In this document: positions 15,087 to 23,828 of the stretch, one piece after another | Numbering within the stretch: the stretch's first letter is position 1 | How the letters are laid out: each line of letters begins with the position of its first letter | Assembly (NCBI GenBank): GCA_947474365.1 | Contig: CANJIU010000084.1 | Location: forward strand, 1 to 45,428 | Direction of reading: 5' to 3' | From: Opitutia bacterium | GTDB taxonomy: Bacteria > Verrucomicrobiota > Verrucomicrobiia > Opitutales > Opitutaceae | DNA: 45,428 bases | Program-made: the position numbers and the translations under genes | The notes under the pieces: generated by a model | Databases searched by the model: none | Told to the model about the DNA's origin: nothing | What the model saw: the letters and a program-made list of their open reading frames with translations, nothing else

Positions 15087-17816
15087 ATGGATGACGCGGT
15101 TCTGCGCCATGGATGGTGGCATGACATGCAACTAACACCGTCCACCCTTCCGTCTGATTCGAACCTGTTTTCAATCTTCGTACCCGCGGGTGCGATTGCG
15201 CCGGCAGGTTCGCCGGCTCCCACGGCACCGGCGGGAACGGAAGGGAGCTTTGACACGCTTTTCCCCGACTTGGTCTCTGGGGCTCCCTGCGAGCCGGCCG
15301 CGACCACTGGTCCGGCCCAAACCGAAACCGGCGTATGCGCCTCTCCTCTGATGGGTGTCTTGAGGGCGGGAAGATGTGCGGTTTCTGACCGCCTTCCAGA
15401 AGCTCTGGTGCAGGCGAACTCGGAAGCTCTGCCGCAAGTGAACTCGGAACCGCGGATCATGGCGGGCGAGATTTTAGACGACGAAATCACTCCCGCAGTA
15501 CCCGCTGCTTCCACTGAAACGCCGCATCAGTCACGAGTTTGGACGAAGTCCCCGCGACTGCCGGCGCGCGGCGAAAGCGTTCGGCCTGGCACCGAAGAAA
15601 CGCGACCCGGCGACGGCCGGTCGGTCGTATCCTGCACGACGGAAATTCCGGTGCCTCCTCATCCGGTCGAGATTGCCTCCGAACAGGGTTCCGCCCAGGC
15701 TCCCGTTGAATCGGCGGCGTCCGAAGGTCGTTTCATTCCGCCGATTCCTGGTATTCAAGTTGAACCGACATCGGTGCCGGAGGTTGCCGGGAGGGATGCT
15801 TCGGTCGGTGTGGTTGCAGCGGCGGGCACTGTCGCGACAGAGGTTCGTGGAAAAGCCCCTTGGACAACCAAGGATGAATCTCAGGTATTCCCAACTGCGG
15901 AGCGAAGAGCGGCCGAGGGCGTCACCGTCACGCCATCGGGACGTCAACCGCGGAATCCGAAGCTTTCGGGGCAATCGCCGGGAGTGCCCCCGACGGGGGC
16001 GAAGGAGGCCGACGCTGCTGCGGGAAGTTTGGCTGTTGGGTCGGCAACGTCCGGGAGTACGGCGATGTCGCCGGCGGGTGGACAAATGCTCACGGGTCCG
16101 GCGGGATTGGTGGTCGCGTACAGTCCGGATCTGGATGCCGATCAGGTTCCGCGTCCTCCGACCGAGGGTGGTGGAGGCATTCCCCGTCGGGTGATCACCC
16201 AATTGCCTGACATTGCAGCTCCTGTTTCTTCGGAGGAGGGTAGCATCCGACCTGGTGTGGCCGTTCCGATGGGGGCGAGCCTGCCAGCGGCAATGAGCGG
16301 TGGCGCGGACGTTCCAGCCGCTGTTATGCCGGGATCGACGAGGGCCTTCATCCGGCCGGCCAATGCCAAGGCTGCCGAACCGGTCGTGCTGCGCCACGAA
16401 ATCGCCCGGCTACCGGACGGCGTTGTGGCCGACAATGGGGTGGGAAGGGCAACCGGTTTTGATTCGGCGCCCGATACCGGGACGGTCGTGGTGCCGGCGA
16501 ACTTTGCGAGCGCTGAAATCGCCGCTGTCACCCCAAGTGCGACGAACGGTGCGCCGGGCGTGATCCCGCGGCCCCGGAGTTTTTCCTGGCCGATGGCGGC
16601 GATGCCGGAGCCCGTGCGCACGGACGAGGCTCCATCCGATCTGCTGGTAAGGATCGAGGTGGACGCGCCGCCAAGTTCAGTCTCGCGGAGCTCGGTTTCG
16701 GAGCTGAAACCTGCGGATCCGTTGGTGATGGAGGATATTTCCGGCGAAATTCTCACCGCGCCCGAAATCACTCCGCCGGTAAATACGCGGGCGGGGTTTT
16801 CGACAATGACGCGCGATGTTGCCGTGCCGCGGCCAGGAACGGAGGCGTTGTCTCCCGAGCGCGTGGCGTCGGCGACGGAAATCGGAGAGCAAGATGCCAT
16901 CTGCGAAATCACGATCGAGCCGCGGCAGGCGTCAGTGGGGGGGGCGTTTGGGCGTGAGGTCGTGACGGCAGAAGTCCGGGAGCAAGACGCTGCCGGAGAA
17001 GTTCCTGTCGGTCGGCTCACGGCGGTCGCTCCGAAGGATACGGCAAATTCTGCCGCACGTCCCAGGGGAAACCCCTCCGTAAAATCGGATGTCGGAAGTG
17101 GCCGGGGAAAAAACTTTCTAAACGGCGGCACGGAACGACTTGCGGAAACGGATCCGGGACTTGGCACCGACGTTGCTAAACCGACTGCGACCATGCCATC
17201 CCGCTTTTTCCCATCCGATGGTGCGAATCGAAAGTTTGAATACGTAACGACCGCGCCGACCGCTCCGACGGGGATGTCGCCGGTGGTGGCGCCAGCGGCG
17301 GCGAAGCTGGAGTTGGCGCCGGTGGTGTTTGCCGCCCCGGTTTCAGTTCGAGGGGCGGTCGAGGCCGTTTTGCAGGTGACGGAGGCGGCCCAATCGAGGG
17401 AGCAGAAGTCGGTGAGCCTGCAGTTTTCGGTCGGGCAGGAAAATCTGGGGGTGCGCGTCGAATTGATCGGAGGGGAAGTGCGTGCGACGTTTCATACCGA
17501 CTCGGCTGACCTGCATGCGGCCTTGGCGCACGAATGGCAGGCGGCGGCCTCCGGAACGTGGGGAGCGGATCGCGGCGTGAAGTTGTCCCCCGCGGTGTTC
17601 GCGGCGGTTGACGGCAACGCGCAAAACGCCTTTTCGGGTGACGCCGCACCCCGCGAGCGGAGTCCCCATTCCCGCCGGGAGCAGGCGGAGTCGCGTCTGG
17701 CGCGTTCGATTTCGTCCGTGTCCGGCGCGTCCCATCATGGGGAACCGCTGGTTCCGGCGATTGCGGCCCGGCTCGGTTTCGCTGGCAACTCGCTCCACCT
17801 GCACACGCTCGCCTGA
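15087..17816 (+). CDS. fliK: FliK-like hook-length control protein (unusually long)
   Basis: FliK is the exported molecular ruler that stops hook growth and switches export specificity. The product is 909 residues from 15087, or 896 from an in-frame ATG at 15126; neither has a clear ribosome binding site. About 750 N-terminal residues are low-complexity and Pro/Ala/Val/Thr/Ser-rich. The conserved part is a C-terminal Flg_hook-like domain near residues 775-825 (SVSLQFSVGQENLGVRVEL, then GEVRATFHTDSADLHAAL). Known FliK proteins are usually about 375-650 residues. A large C-terminal Ser/Arg tail follows. Location before flgD-flgE agrees with the call. Confidence 0.85.
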   Translation: MDDAVLRHGWWHDMQLTPSTLPSDSNLFSIFVPAGAIAPAGSPAPTAPAGTEGSFDTLFPDLVSGAPCEPAATTGPAQTETGVCASPLMGVLRAGRCAVSDRLPEALVQANSEALPQVNSEPRIMAGEILDDEITPAVPAASTETPHQSRVWTKSPRLPARGESVRPGTEETRPGDGRSVVSCTTEIPVPPHPVEIASEQGSAQAPVESAASEGRFIPPIPGIQVEPTSVPEVAGRDASVGVVAAAGTVATEVRGKAPWTTKDESQVFPTAERRAAEGVTVTPSGRQPRNPKLSGQSPGVPPTGAKEADAAAGSLAVGSATSGSTAMSPAGGQMLTGPAGLVVAYSPDLDADQVPRPPTEGGGGIPRRVITQLPDIAAPVSSEEGSIRPGVAVPMGASLPAAMSGGADVPAAVMPGSTRAFIRPANAKAAEPVVLRHEIARLPDGVVADNGVGRATGFDSAPDTGTVVVPANFASAEIAAVTPSATNGAPGVIPRPRSFSWPMAAMPEPVRTDEAPSDLLVRIEVDAPPSSVSRSSVSELKPADPLVMEDISGEILTAPEITPPVNTRAGFSTMTRDVAVPRPGTEALSPERVASATEIGEQDAICEITIEPRQASVGGAFGREVVTAEVREQDAAGEVPVGRLTAVAPKDTANSAARPRGNPSVKSDVGSGRGKNFLNGGTERLAETDPGLGTDVAKPTATMPSRFFPSDGANRKFEYVTTAPTAPTGMSPVVAPAAAKLELAPVVFAAPVSVRGAVEAVLQVTEAAQSREQKSVSLQFSVGQENLGVRVELIGGEVRATFHTDSADLHAALAHEWQAAASGTWGADRGVKLSPAVFAAVDGNAQNAFSGDAAPRERSPHSRREQAESRLARSISSVSGASHHGEPLVPAIAARLGFAGNSLHLHTLA

Positions 17817-17823
17817 TTCTCCC

Positions 17824-18297
17824 ATGTCTACGATTTCCGCCATCACTCCGGGCAACAAGTCCCTTTCGGCCGCCTTGACCGACAGCAGCACTTCGCGGGT
17901 GCCGCAAAAGGCCCTGGGGCAGCAGGATTTTCTCAAGCTGCTGGCGACTCAGTTTCAGACACAGGATCCGATGAAACCCATGGAGGACACCGCGTTCATC
18001 GCCCAGATGGCACAGTTTTCCGCGCTGGAGCAGTCCAGTTCGATGGCACAGAACATGACGTTGCTGCGGGCGGATCAGCAGAGGACCGCCGCGAATTCCT
18101 ACCTCGGTCACCGGGTGACAGTCGATCCGGGCGACGGCGCCATGGTTACGGACGACGTCACGGCAATCGATTCCTCGGGCAGCGAGCCGAGGCTCGTGGT
18201 CGGGGGCAACGCCTACCCGCTTTCCGCCGTGCTCCGTGTGGCGCCCGGTTCAGTTCTCATTCCCGCTCCGCAGCCGGCTACCGCCGGTGGGGGCTGA
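17824..18297 (+). CDS. flgD: Flagellar hook capping protein FlgD
   Basis: FlgD forms the cap under which hook subunits assemble and is discarded later. The 157-residue protein has the conserved N-terminal region (about 25-75: ALGQQDFLKLLATQFQTQDP and then DTAFIAQMAQFSALEQ), followed by a short Gly-rich C-terminal segment with a SYLGHRVTVDPG strand. The larger FlgD domains (FnIII/Ig-like insert) are absent, which makes this a minimal FlgD. The ATG at 17824 is 8 bp after fliK; the open frame extends upstream inside fliK, but conservation starts here. Confidence 0.93.
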   Translation: MSTISAITPGNKSLSAALTDSSTSRVPQKALGQQDFLKLLATQFQTQDPMKPMEDTAFIAQMAQFSALEQSSSMAQNMTLLRADQQRTAANSYLGHRVTVDPGDGAMVTDDVTAIDSSGSEPRLVVGGNAYPLSAVLRVAPGSVLIPAPQPATAGGG

Positions 18298-18322
18298 TCC
18301 TCCAACCGAAAAAAATACCAAC

Positions 18323-19201
18323 ATGTCACTCATCGGCACCATGGGCAGCGGCGTCAGCGCGCTGCGGACGTTTATGAAGGGGTTAGAAGTCATCGGCGAC
18401 AATATCGCCAATGTGAATACAACGGGCTTCAAGTCATCCGAGGCCAAGTACGCGGACAGCTTCAGCAACATCCTGCAGCGCTCCGCCCCGGGCGGAACCG
18501 ACACGCCGAGCACCGCCACGGTGGGGATCGGCACCGGGGTGACGCTCTCGGGGGTGGCGACCAACTTCAATCAGGGGTCGCTGGCGAGCACCGGACGGGA
18601 AACCGACCTCGGCATCTCGGGCAACGGCTACTTTCACGTGAGGAATCCGGTCGACGGCACGGAATACGCAACTCGCTCCGGCGAGTTTCGCTGGAGCGAC
18701 CAGGGATTCCTCACGACCGCGCAGGGCTACCGGGTGCAGGGTTTGGTCGGCTCAAAGCTGGACGCCACCGGAGATGTTGTCTTGAGCGACCTGAGCAAGA
18801 GCACGCTCCAGCGGCAGTCGGTTTCGATTAGCCGGACAGGCGACGTGGTGGAATTCTACTCCGATGGCACCTCGACGACGACGAACCGGATCTTGCTGCA
18901 GACATTCAACGACCCTTCTGCGCTGACCAAGGAGGGGAACAATCTTTATTCCAGCCTGATCGCGGCCGGTCCCGTTGGCGCGAAGACGGGAGATCCAAAG
19001 TTGCAGGTCGGCGACATCAACGCGCCGGGCAAGAACGGACTCGGCACGATCCAGTCCGGCACCCTCGAACTGTCGAACGTCGATCTCACCCAGGAGTTTG
19101 CCAACCTCATTACCACCCAGCGCAGTTTCCAGGCCGGTTCGCGACTGGTCACGGTTTCCGATACGGTCCTTGAGGACGTCGTCAACCTGAAGTCGCGCTG
19201 A
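18323..19201 (+). CDS. flgE: Flagellar hook protein FlgE (short form)
   Basis: FlgE polymerises into the hook, the universal joint outside the cell. The 292-residue protein carries the N-terminal axial motif (GDNIANVNTTGFKSS, about 29-43), the FlgE/F/G core (DLGISGNGYFHV near residue 100; ATRSGEFRWSDQGFL near 120) and the C-terminal axial motif (NVDLTQEFANLITTQRSFQA, about 252-271). Enterobacterial FlgE has about 400 residues, so the outer D2 domain is reduced; Bacillus has a similarly short hook protein. Location after flgD favours hook over distal rod FlgG. An ATG at 18323 fits the motif spacing. Confidence 0.88.
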   Translation: MSLIGTMGSGVSALRTFMKGLEVIGDNIANVNTTGFKSSEAKYADSFSNILQRSAPGGTDTPSTATVGIGTGVTLSGVATNFNQGSLASTGRETDLGISGNGYFHVRNPVDGTEYATRSGEFRWSDQGFLTTAQGYRVQGLVGSKLDATGDVVLSDLSKSTLQRQSVSISRTGDVVEFYSDGTSTTTNRILLQTFNDPSALTKEGNNLYSSLIAAGPVGAKTGDPKLQVGDINAPGKNGLGTIQSGTLELSNVDLTQEFANLITTQRSFQAGSRLVTVSDTVLEDVVNLKSR

Positions 19202-19306
19202 GGCTAGGCGCACGTGCGTGGCGGAGTGGCGTTCGGAGACGAACGCCCCCCGCCACCCGGTCACATCGTCTTTTGCAATTTCATCCCAAAGTCAGCCACT
19301 TCAACC

Positions 19307-19909
19307 ATGCCTCCCCCTCCGAAAGCCGAAGCGAAGACCGAAGCACCGGCGGAAGCCGCGCATCCGGCGCACGCCGCCGCAACCGGCGGTGGAATCAAGT
19401 CCTGGCTGCCCGTGATTGCGGCGCTGTTGCTCGCGCCTGCCGCCACCTGGGCGACGGTCGAGTTTGTGCTCATGCCGCGGTTGCAGAAGAAGATCGCAGC
19501 AGGGGCTCCCGCGGGCGAGCACGGTGTCGAGCCGGTGGCCGCCGCACCGGCGCATGCGCCGGCGGCCCACGGAAAACCGGGCAAGGAAGGCAAGGAGTCG
19601 AAGGAAATCGGACCGGGATATGAATTTCAGAATGTGGTCGTCAATTTGGCTGGCACGATGGGCACGCGATACCTCAAGACGAGTTTCCTCATCACCGGAG
19701 CCGACGCGAACATCCGGTCGATCTTTGACGGATCGAAACCGAAGCTCACTGATGTCACCCTGAACGTGCTTTCCTCCCTCACACTGGCGGACCTCGAGGA
19801 ACCCGGATCGAAAAACATCATCCGCGAGAAGCTCGTCGCCGCCTACAACCAGGCTTTGGGCCGCAAGGTGGCGGACCAGGTCTATTTTTCCGACTTCGTG
19901 ATTCAATGA
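19307..19909 (+). CDS. fliL: Flagellar basal body-associated protein FliL
   Basis: FliL is a single-span inner-membrane protein that surrounds and stabilises stator units. The 200-residue form starting MPPPPKAE has a Pro/Ala/Glu-rich cytoplasmic start, one transmembrane segment (about 31-54), an Ala/Gly/His-rich linker and the periplasmic FliL domain (about 95-200, with VVNLAGTMGTRYLKTSFLI and ending VADQVYFSDFVIQ). The ATG at 19307 was chosen because an upstream in-frame ATG at 19214 adds an unconserved stretch. It precedes fliM, as is usual. Confidence 0.92.
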   Translation: MPPPPKAEAKTEAPAEAAHPAHAAATGGGIKSWLPVIAALLLAPAATWATVEFVLMPRLQKKIAAGAPAGEHGVEPVAAAPAHAPAAHGKPGKEGKESKEIGPGYEFQNVVVNLAGTMGTRYLKTSFLITGADANIRSIFDGSKPKLTDVTLNVLSSLTLADLEEPGSKNIIREKLVAAYNQALGRKVADQVYFSDFVIQ

Positions 19910-19987
19910 TCGGAAAATCAGATCGCCTTCCGCGGCGGGTTGGCGCCGGTCCAGCCGCCGCCGCGGGCATCTGACATCCCTCCCTCC

Positions 19988-21037
19988 ATGGCCGACGACC
20001 CCAACAAGCCCGCGACCGACTTTCTCGATCAGTCCGAGATCGACCGCATTCTCGCCCAGACGGCCGAGGCGCAGGCGGGTAAGCCCAGTGGGGTACTGGG
20101 AGCGGCCGCGGGCAAGGTGGCGCCCAAGGTTGAACCCTGCGACTTCCGCAATCCCGCCTTCCTTTCTGAGGCGGAACTGCGCCGGCTCCGCCTGTTGCAT
20201 GAGGATTTCATCCGTTACCTCAGCGCGCGCCTGTCGCTCTACCTGCGGATGGAGTTCGGGCTGAAGATGGCGCGGCTCACCACCATCTCGTATTCAAAAT
20301 TTACAGATGGATTGCCGAATCCGACTCACATCAGCCTCTTCAAGGTCGAGCCGCTGATCGGCGTGGGGATTCTCGACATCAACCCCCGGCTCGCCCTGAC
20401 CATCGCGGACCGTCTGCTCGGCGGAAGAGGGCATTCGGTGAAGGCCGAACGTTATCTCACCGAAATCGAGATCGCGCTGATCGAGGACGTGATCCTCATC
20501 CTCCTCGAGGAGTGGAGCGCGCAATGGAAGTCGGAGCAGGATCTGCGACCGATGATCATCGGGCATGAGAACAACGGGCGGTTCCTCCAAACCTCGCCGC
20601 GCGACTCGATCGTGCTGGCCATGTCACTTGAGTGCAATTTTGGGGACTGCTCCGAACAGATTCAGATCGGTGTGCCATACTACACGATTGAGCCGGTCGT
20701 GAAAAAAATGCAGGCCCGCCGGCAGAAAGACGCGGCGGTCACCCAGACGGCCCGGCGGGCCGAATGGCACCCGGCGTATGACCGGATCAGCGTCCCGGTG
20801 CGGGCGGAATGGAACGCGTTCGAGCTGACCATGCGTGAGATCAGCAGCCTGCGGGTCGGTGATGTGATTGAAATGAAACAGACGCTCTGCACCGACACGC
20901 GCGTCTTGCTCAACGGCACTCCCAAATTTGTCGGTACCGTCGGACTCGATTCCGACCGCGTGGCCGTCCAACTCACCCGCAAACTTCCTCCCGAGGATAC
21001 TTTCCATGGCAAACCAGATGGACGAAAAATCACTTGA
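19988..21037 (+). CDS. fliM: Flagellar motor switch protein FliM
   Basis: FliM is the C-ring subunit that receives phosphorylated CheY and controls rotation direction. The 349-residue form starting MADDPNK has a CheY-binding-like N-terminal helix (FLDQSEIDRILAQ, about 13-25), the middle domain with DRLLGGRGHS (the GGxG region, about 146-155) and a C-terminal SpoA-like domain (VPVRAEWNAFELTMREISSL, about 272-291, then LRVGDVIEMKQ). The conserved CheY helix suggests a CheY exists elsewhere in the genome. The last 32 bp overlap the start of fliN in another frame. Confidence 0.96.
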   Translation: MADDPNKPATDFLDQSEIDRILAQTAEAQAGKPSGVLGAAAGKVAPKVEPCDFRNPAFLSEAELRRLRLLHEDFIRYLSARLSLYLRMEFGLKMARLTTISYSKFTDGLPNPTHISLFKVEPLIGVGILDINPRLALTIADRLLGGRGHSVKAERYLTEIEIALIEDVILILLEEWSAQWKSEQDLRPMIIGHENNGRFLQTSPRDSIVLAMSLECNFGDCSEQIQIGVPYYTIEPVVKKMQARRQKDAAVTQTARRAEWHPAYDRISVPVRAEWNAFELTMREISSLRVGDVIEMKQTLCTDTRVLLNGTPKFVGTVGLDSDRVAVQLTRKLPPEDTFHGKPDGRKIT

Positions 21038-21269
21038 TATCGTACTCGACGTTAAGGTGAAGGTAACCGTGCAACTCGGTTCCGTCATGTTGCCGATGCG
21101 CGAGGTGCTCGAACTGGCGCCGGGTGCGATTGTGCAGTTGACTCAGCATGCCAGCGACCCGGTCGGACTTTTCGTCAACGACAAACTCGTCGCCTATGGT
21201 GAGGTGGTGGTGGTGGAGGATAATTTCGGCATCAAGGTCACCGAACTCGTGGGCAGCGTAAAAACATGA
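21006..21269 (+). CDS. fliN: Flagellar motor switch protein FliN
   Basis: FliN forms the base of the C ring and docks the export ATPase complex. The 87-residue protein is essentially one SpoA domain (LDIVLDVKVKVTVQLGSVML, about 10-29; LELAPGAIVQL; VDGKL-like FVNDKLVAYGEVVVVEDNFGIKVTEL). It lacks the long N-terminal extension found in many FliN proteins, which is normal for short forms. The ATG at 21006 lies inside the end of fliM; an in-frame ATG at 21018 is an alternative. The stop overlaps fliO by ATGA. Confidence 0.95.
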   Translation: MANQMDEKSLDIVLDVKVKVTVQLGSVMLPMREVLELAPGAIVQLTQHASDPVGLFVNDKLVAYGEVVVVEDNFGIKVTELVGSVKT

Positions 21270-21664
21270 GGCACCGGCGCGGTCAACTCGTGGCGCTCAG
21301 TCTGCTTCTCGCCGTCGCGGGGGCGAGGGCCGCCGATGAGGACACCGTGATTTTTCCGGGTTCCGGAACATCCGGGTCGCCGCGAAAGGCGGCGGGGACC
21401 GATGTCGGATCCGTCACCTTGCTGGTTGGCCTGGCGCTGGCCGGGGCGGGGGGGTGGATGGTCTTGCGCCATCGTCGTGGGGCTCCGGCGGCGCGGGAAC
21501 ATCGCTCGCTCGCGGTCGATGAGACGCGCTCGCTGGGCAACCGGCAGTATTTGGTGGTGGCCTCATATGAGGGACAGAAATTTCTGATTGGGGTGTGTCC
21601 CGGTCGAATTGACCTCCTGGCTCCTTTGGGATCCGCCGGAGCGGCGGGAAGAAGGAACGAATGA
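21266..21664 (+). CDS. fliO: Flagellar export gate assembly protein FliO
   Basis: FliO helps assemble the FliP ring of the type III export gate. The 132-residue protein has a signal-like N-terminus (about 5-22, LVALSLLLAVAGARA), a Gly/Ser-rich periplasmic piece, one transmembrane helix (about 46-64, SVTLLVGLALAGAGGWMVL) and a small cytoplasmic domain with the FliO-type pattern SLGNRQYLVVASYEGQKFLIGV (positions 88-109, strand-rich). FliO sequences are poorly conserved, so gene order (fliN-fliO-fliP) weighs heavily. ATGA overlaps occur at both ends. Confidence 0.88.
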   Translation: MRHRRGQLVALSLLLAVAGARAADEDTVIFPGSGTSGSPRKAAGTDVGSVTLLVGLALAGAGGWMVLRHRRGAPAAREHRSLAVDETRSLGNRQYLVVASYEGQKFLIGVCPGRIDLLAPLGSAGAAGRRNE

Positions 21665-22533
21665 GCACCGGCGTGCGCATTGGATGGATCGTGGTTCTGG
21701 CCATTGCGTTCGCCTCCGGCCTTCGGGCGCAGAACGAACTGCCCAAGCCTCCGGCTTCAGCCGCAGCGACGGCCGGCGGGACGGCGTCGCGCACGCCGAC
21801 GGCGGGAGCGTTGGATGCCCCGTCGACCTTGCTGAAGCCTCCGGGCACTGCGACGCCTGGCGCGCCGTTCCGGCTGAATATCGGGCTCGAGGGAAACGGA
21901 GAGCGGGGCGAGGTCAGCGTGGCGCTGCAGATCGTGATGATCATGACGTTGCTTTCAGTGGCGCCGTCGATCGTTCTGCTCATGACGAGTTTCACCCGGA
22001 TCGTGATCGTGCTCGGATTCGTCCGCACCGCGCTTGGCACGCCCAGCGCGCCCTCCAACCAGATAGTCGTGGGGCTTTCGCTGTTCCTTACCCTGTTTCT
22101 CATGGGGCCGGTCTTCGACCGGGTGAATGCCGATGCGTTGCGACCGTACCTCGACGGAAAAATCACGTCGATGGACGCCATCGACCGGGCCTCGGTGCCG
22201 CTGAAACAGTTCATGCTGAAACAAACGCGGACCCGCGATGTGGAATACTTTCTTGAACTGGGTGGGCATGGCCCCACGGCGGTCAAGGACCTGCCGATGC
22301 GCGTCGTGATTCCCGCCTTTGTCATCAGCGAGCTGCAGACCGCGTTTCAGATGGGGTTTCTGCTCTTCCTGCCCTTTCTCGTCATCGATTTCCTCGTCTC
22401 GTCGGTCTTGATGGCCCTCGGTATGATGATGATGCCACCGGTGACGGTCGCTCTGCCCTTGAAGCTGTTGCTGTTTGTGCTCGTCGACGGCTGGCACCTT
22501 GTCGTGCGCTCGCTCGTCCAAAGCTTTGCCTGA
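21661..22533 (+). CDS. fliP: Flagellar export gate protein FliP
   Basis: FliP forms the pentameric core of the type III export channel in the inner membrane. The 290-residue protein has a cleavable-type signal peptide (about 1-22), a Pro/Ala/Thr-rich linker (about 23-85) longer than average, and the conserved membrane part with TSFTRIVIVLGFVR (about 110-123), the LFLTLFLMGPVF helix and the C-terminal pair of helices around MALGMMMMPPVTVALPLK. Motifs are canonical. fliQ follows after 42 bp. Confidence 0.97.
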   Translation: MSTGVRIGWIVVLAIAFASGLRAQNELPKPPASAAATAGGTASRTPTAGALDAPSTLLKPPGTATPGAPFRLNIGLEGNGERGEVSVALQIVMIMTLLSVAPSIVLLMTSFTRIVIVLGFVRTALGTPSAPSNQIVVGLSLFLTLFLMGPVFDRVNADALRPYLDGKITSMDAIDRASVPLKQFMLKQTRTRDVEYFLELGGHGPTAVKDLPMRVVIPAFVISELQTAFQMGFLLFLPFLVIDFLVSSVLMALGMMMMPPVTVALPLKLLLFVLVDGWHLVVRSLVQSFA

Positions 22534-22575
22534 CCGGCGCGGCGCGCGTGCAACGTCCTCCTTCTCCTTTCCCCC

Positions 22576-22845
22576 ATGAATCCGGACCTCGCAATCGACC
22601 TTTTCAAATCCACGGTGATGTTTGCGCTCTACATCGTGGCGCCGTTTCTCATCGCCACGCTGGTGACGGGATTGATTGCGAGTTTGATCCAATCGGTGAC
22701 CAGCATGCAGGAACAGACGCTGACGTTTGTGCCGAAGCTGCTGGTGCTGTCAGGTCTTGTCATGGTGCTGGCGCCGTGGCTCCTGCGGGCGCTTTCTGAA
22801 TTCACCATCGCGATTCTGACCAAGATGGGTGGTTTGGGGCACTGA
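22576..22845 (+). CDS. fliQ: Flagellar export gate protein FliQ
   Basis: FliQ wraps the FliP-FliR core of the export gate with four copies. The 89-residue protein has two transmembrane helices (about 12-37 and 52-76) joined by the conserved loop SLIQSVTSMQEQTLTFVPKL (about 36-55), which is the family signature. The length is exactly that expected. It is separated from fliR by 111 bp containing no recognised element. Confidence 0.96.
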   Translation: MNPDLAIDLFKSTVMFALYIVAPFLIATLVTGLIASLIQSVTSMQEQTLTFVPKLLVLSGLVMVLAPWLLRALSEFTIAILTKMGGLGH

Positions 22846-22956
22846 GGGTGCTGCCCTTTTTTCCGTTTCCACCCGATGATGTCCGGGAACCAGTTGCCGT
22901 TCGGTCGATGGTTGCCGTTTGATCCACGCTGAGTCCATTCATCCCGCCCCCCTTCG

Positions 22957-23709
22957 ATGTCCCTTGATTACGGCTTCGCATGGATGATGGTGATGCTGCG
23001 TTCGATCGGGCTGGTCATCCAGTTGCCGGTCATTGCTGGTCACCCGTTGCCGATTCCGGTGCGGATGGGACTTTGTGCCTGTCTTGCCACCTTGCTGGCT
23101 GGAGTCGTCCCCGCGGCAAATACGCCACCGGAGGCGTGGGCGTTGATCGTCGCGGTCGCGATGGAAATCCTGCTCGGGCTGGCGCTGGGTTTCGTGGCGA
23201 GGATGGCGTTCGCCTCGGTCGAAATGGCTGGCCGCGTCATCGCCACGGAGATCGGATTGTCGGCGTCACCGGGAATGGGGGCCCCGGAACCAGCCACCGA
23301 ACCGCTGGCCGCGCTGCTCTCAACCTTCGCGGTGGTGCTTTTCTTTCTATTTGGCGCGCACCTTTCGGTCTTGGGAGCGTTTGCCCGGAGCTTCCAACTC
23401 GCGGCGGCGGGGAAGGGTGGACTCAATCCGGCGGCAGCCGAGTCGCTGATGCGCGCGACGAGTCTGGTGTTGGAATTGGGGCTGCGGATCGCCGCGCCTT
23501 TCATTGCGATGAACTTTCTCATCACGCTCGCCTTTTCCATCCTTGGCCGGGCGGTGCCGAAAATGAACGTGTTTGTGGTGAGTTTCTCGGCGCGGGCCGT
23601 GGTGGGGATTACGTTGCTCAGCGGTGCGGGGGCGTTGATTGCCCGCTACCTTTTCACCGAATTTGGCGAGCTGTCGCTGCGCATGCTTCAGCTCCTTCCG
23701 CGGAAGTAA
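22957..23709 (+). CDS. fliR: Flagellar export gate protein FliR
   Basis: FliR completes the FliP-FliQ-FliR export channel. The 250-residue protein has about six transmembrane segments, including the start RSIGLVIQLPVIAGHPLPIP (about 12-31), the central LGFVARMAFASVEMAGRVIATEIG-type helix (about 80-103, named here by its ends LGFVAR and ATEIG) and a C-terminal hydrophobic pair. It is the last gene of the first flagellar unit: the next gene, flhB, lies 152 bp away behind its own promoter. Confidence 0.95.
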   Translation: MSLDYGFAWMMVMLRSIGLVIQLPVIAGHPLPIPVRMGLCACLATLLAGVVPAANTPPEAWALIVAVAMEILLGLALGFVARMAFASVEMAGRVIATEIGLSASPGMGAPEPATEPLAALLSTFAVVLFFLFGAHLSVLGAFARSFQLAAAGKGGLNPAAAESLMRATSLVLELGLRIAAPFIAMNFLITLAFSILGRAVPKMNVFVVSFSARAVVGITLLSGAGALIARYLFTEFGELSLRMLQLLPRK

Positions 23710-23718
23710 CGGCGTGCG

Positions 23719-23733
23719 CGGCAAGAATTGCCG
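23719..23733 (+). terminator. Short hairpin after fliR
   Basis: CGGCAA-GAA-TTGCCG is a perfect 6-bp stem with a 3-nt loop, 10 nt after the fliR stop. It could end or slow the flgB-fliR transcript or protect its 3' end. No T-run follows, so it is a weak intrinsic terminator at best. Confidence 0.35.
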
Positions 23734-23783
23734 GCACGTTTCAGCGAGCTTCGCAGAGGTGACGTTGAGAGGGAACGGAATGT

Positions 23784-23798
23784 TTTAAGTCGCTTAAA
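23784..23798. promoter_or_regulatory. Inverted repeat upstream of the flhB promoter
   Basis: TTTAAG-TCG-CTTAAA is a perfect 6-bp AT-rich inverted repeat. Its right end is 30 bp upstream of the sigma-54 -24 box. It stands out in a GC-rich background and may be a binding site for an activator or other regulator of the flhB-motB unit. The activator gene is not in the window. Confidence 0.4.
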
Positions 23799-23828
23799 TA
23801 CAAGTGCTAACAGGTGTTCAAAATTTGA

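Noticed and set aside
16142..17194. Minus-strand frame of about 350 codons opposite fliK
   Set aside because: The fliK low-complexity region is weak evidence by itself, but this frame is Ser/Thr/Ala-rich with no family match, while the sense frame ends in a conserved hook-length domain.
18039..18054. TGGCAC followed by TTTTCC inside flgD, considered as a third sigma-54 site
   Set aside because: The -12 element reads TCCGC rather than TTGC and it lies within coding sequence with no gene start suitably placed.
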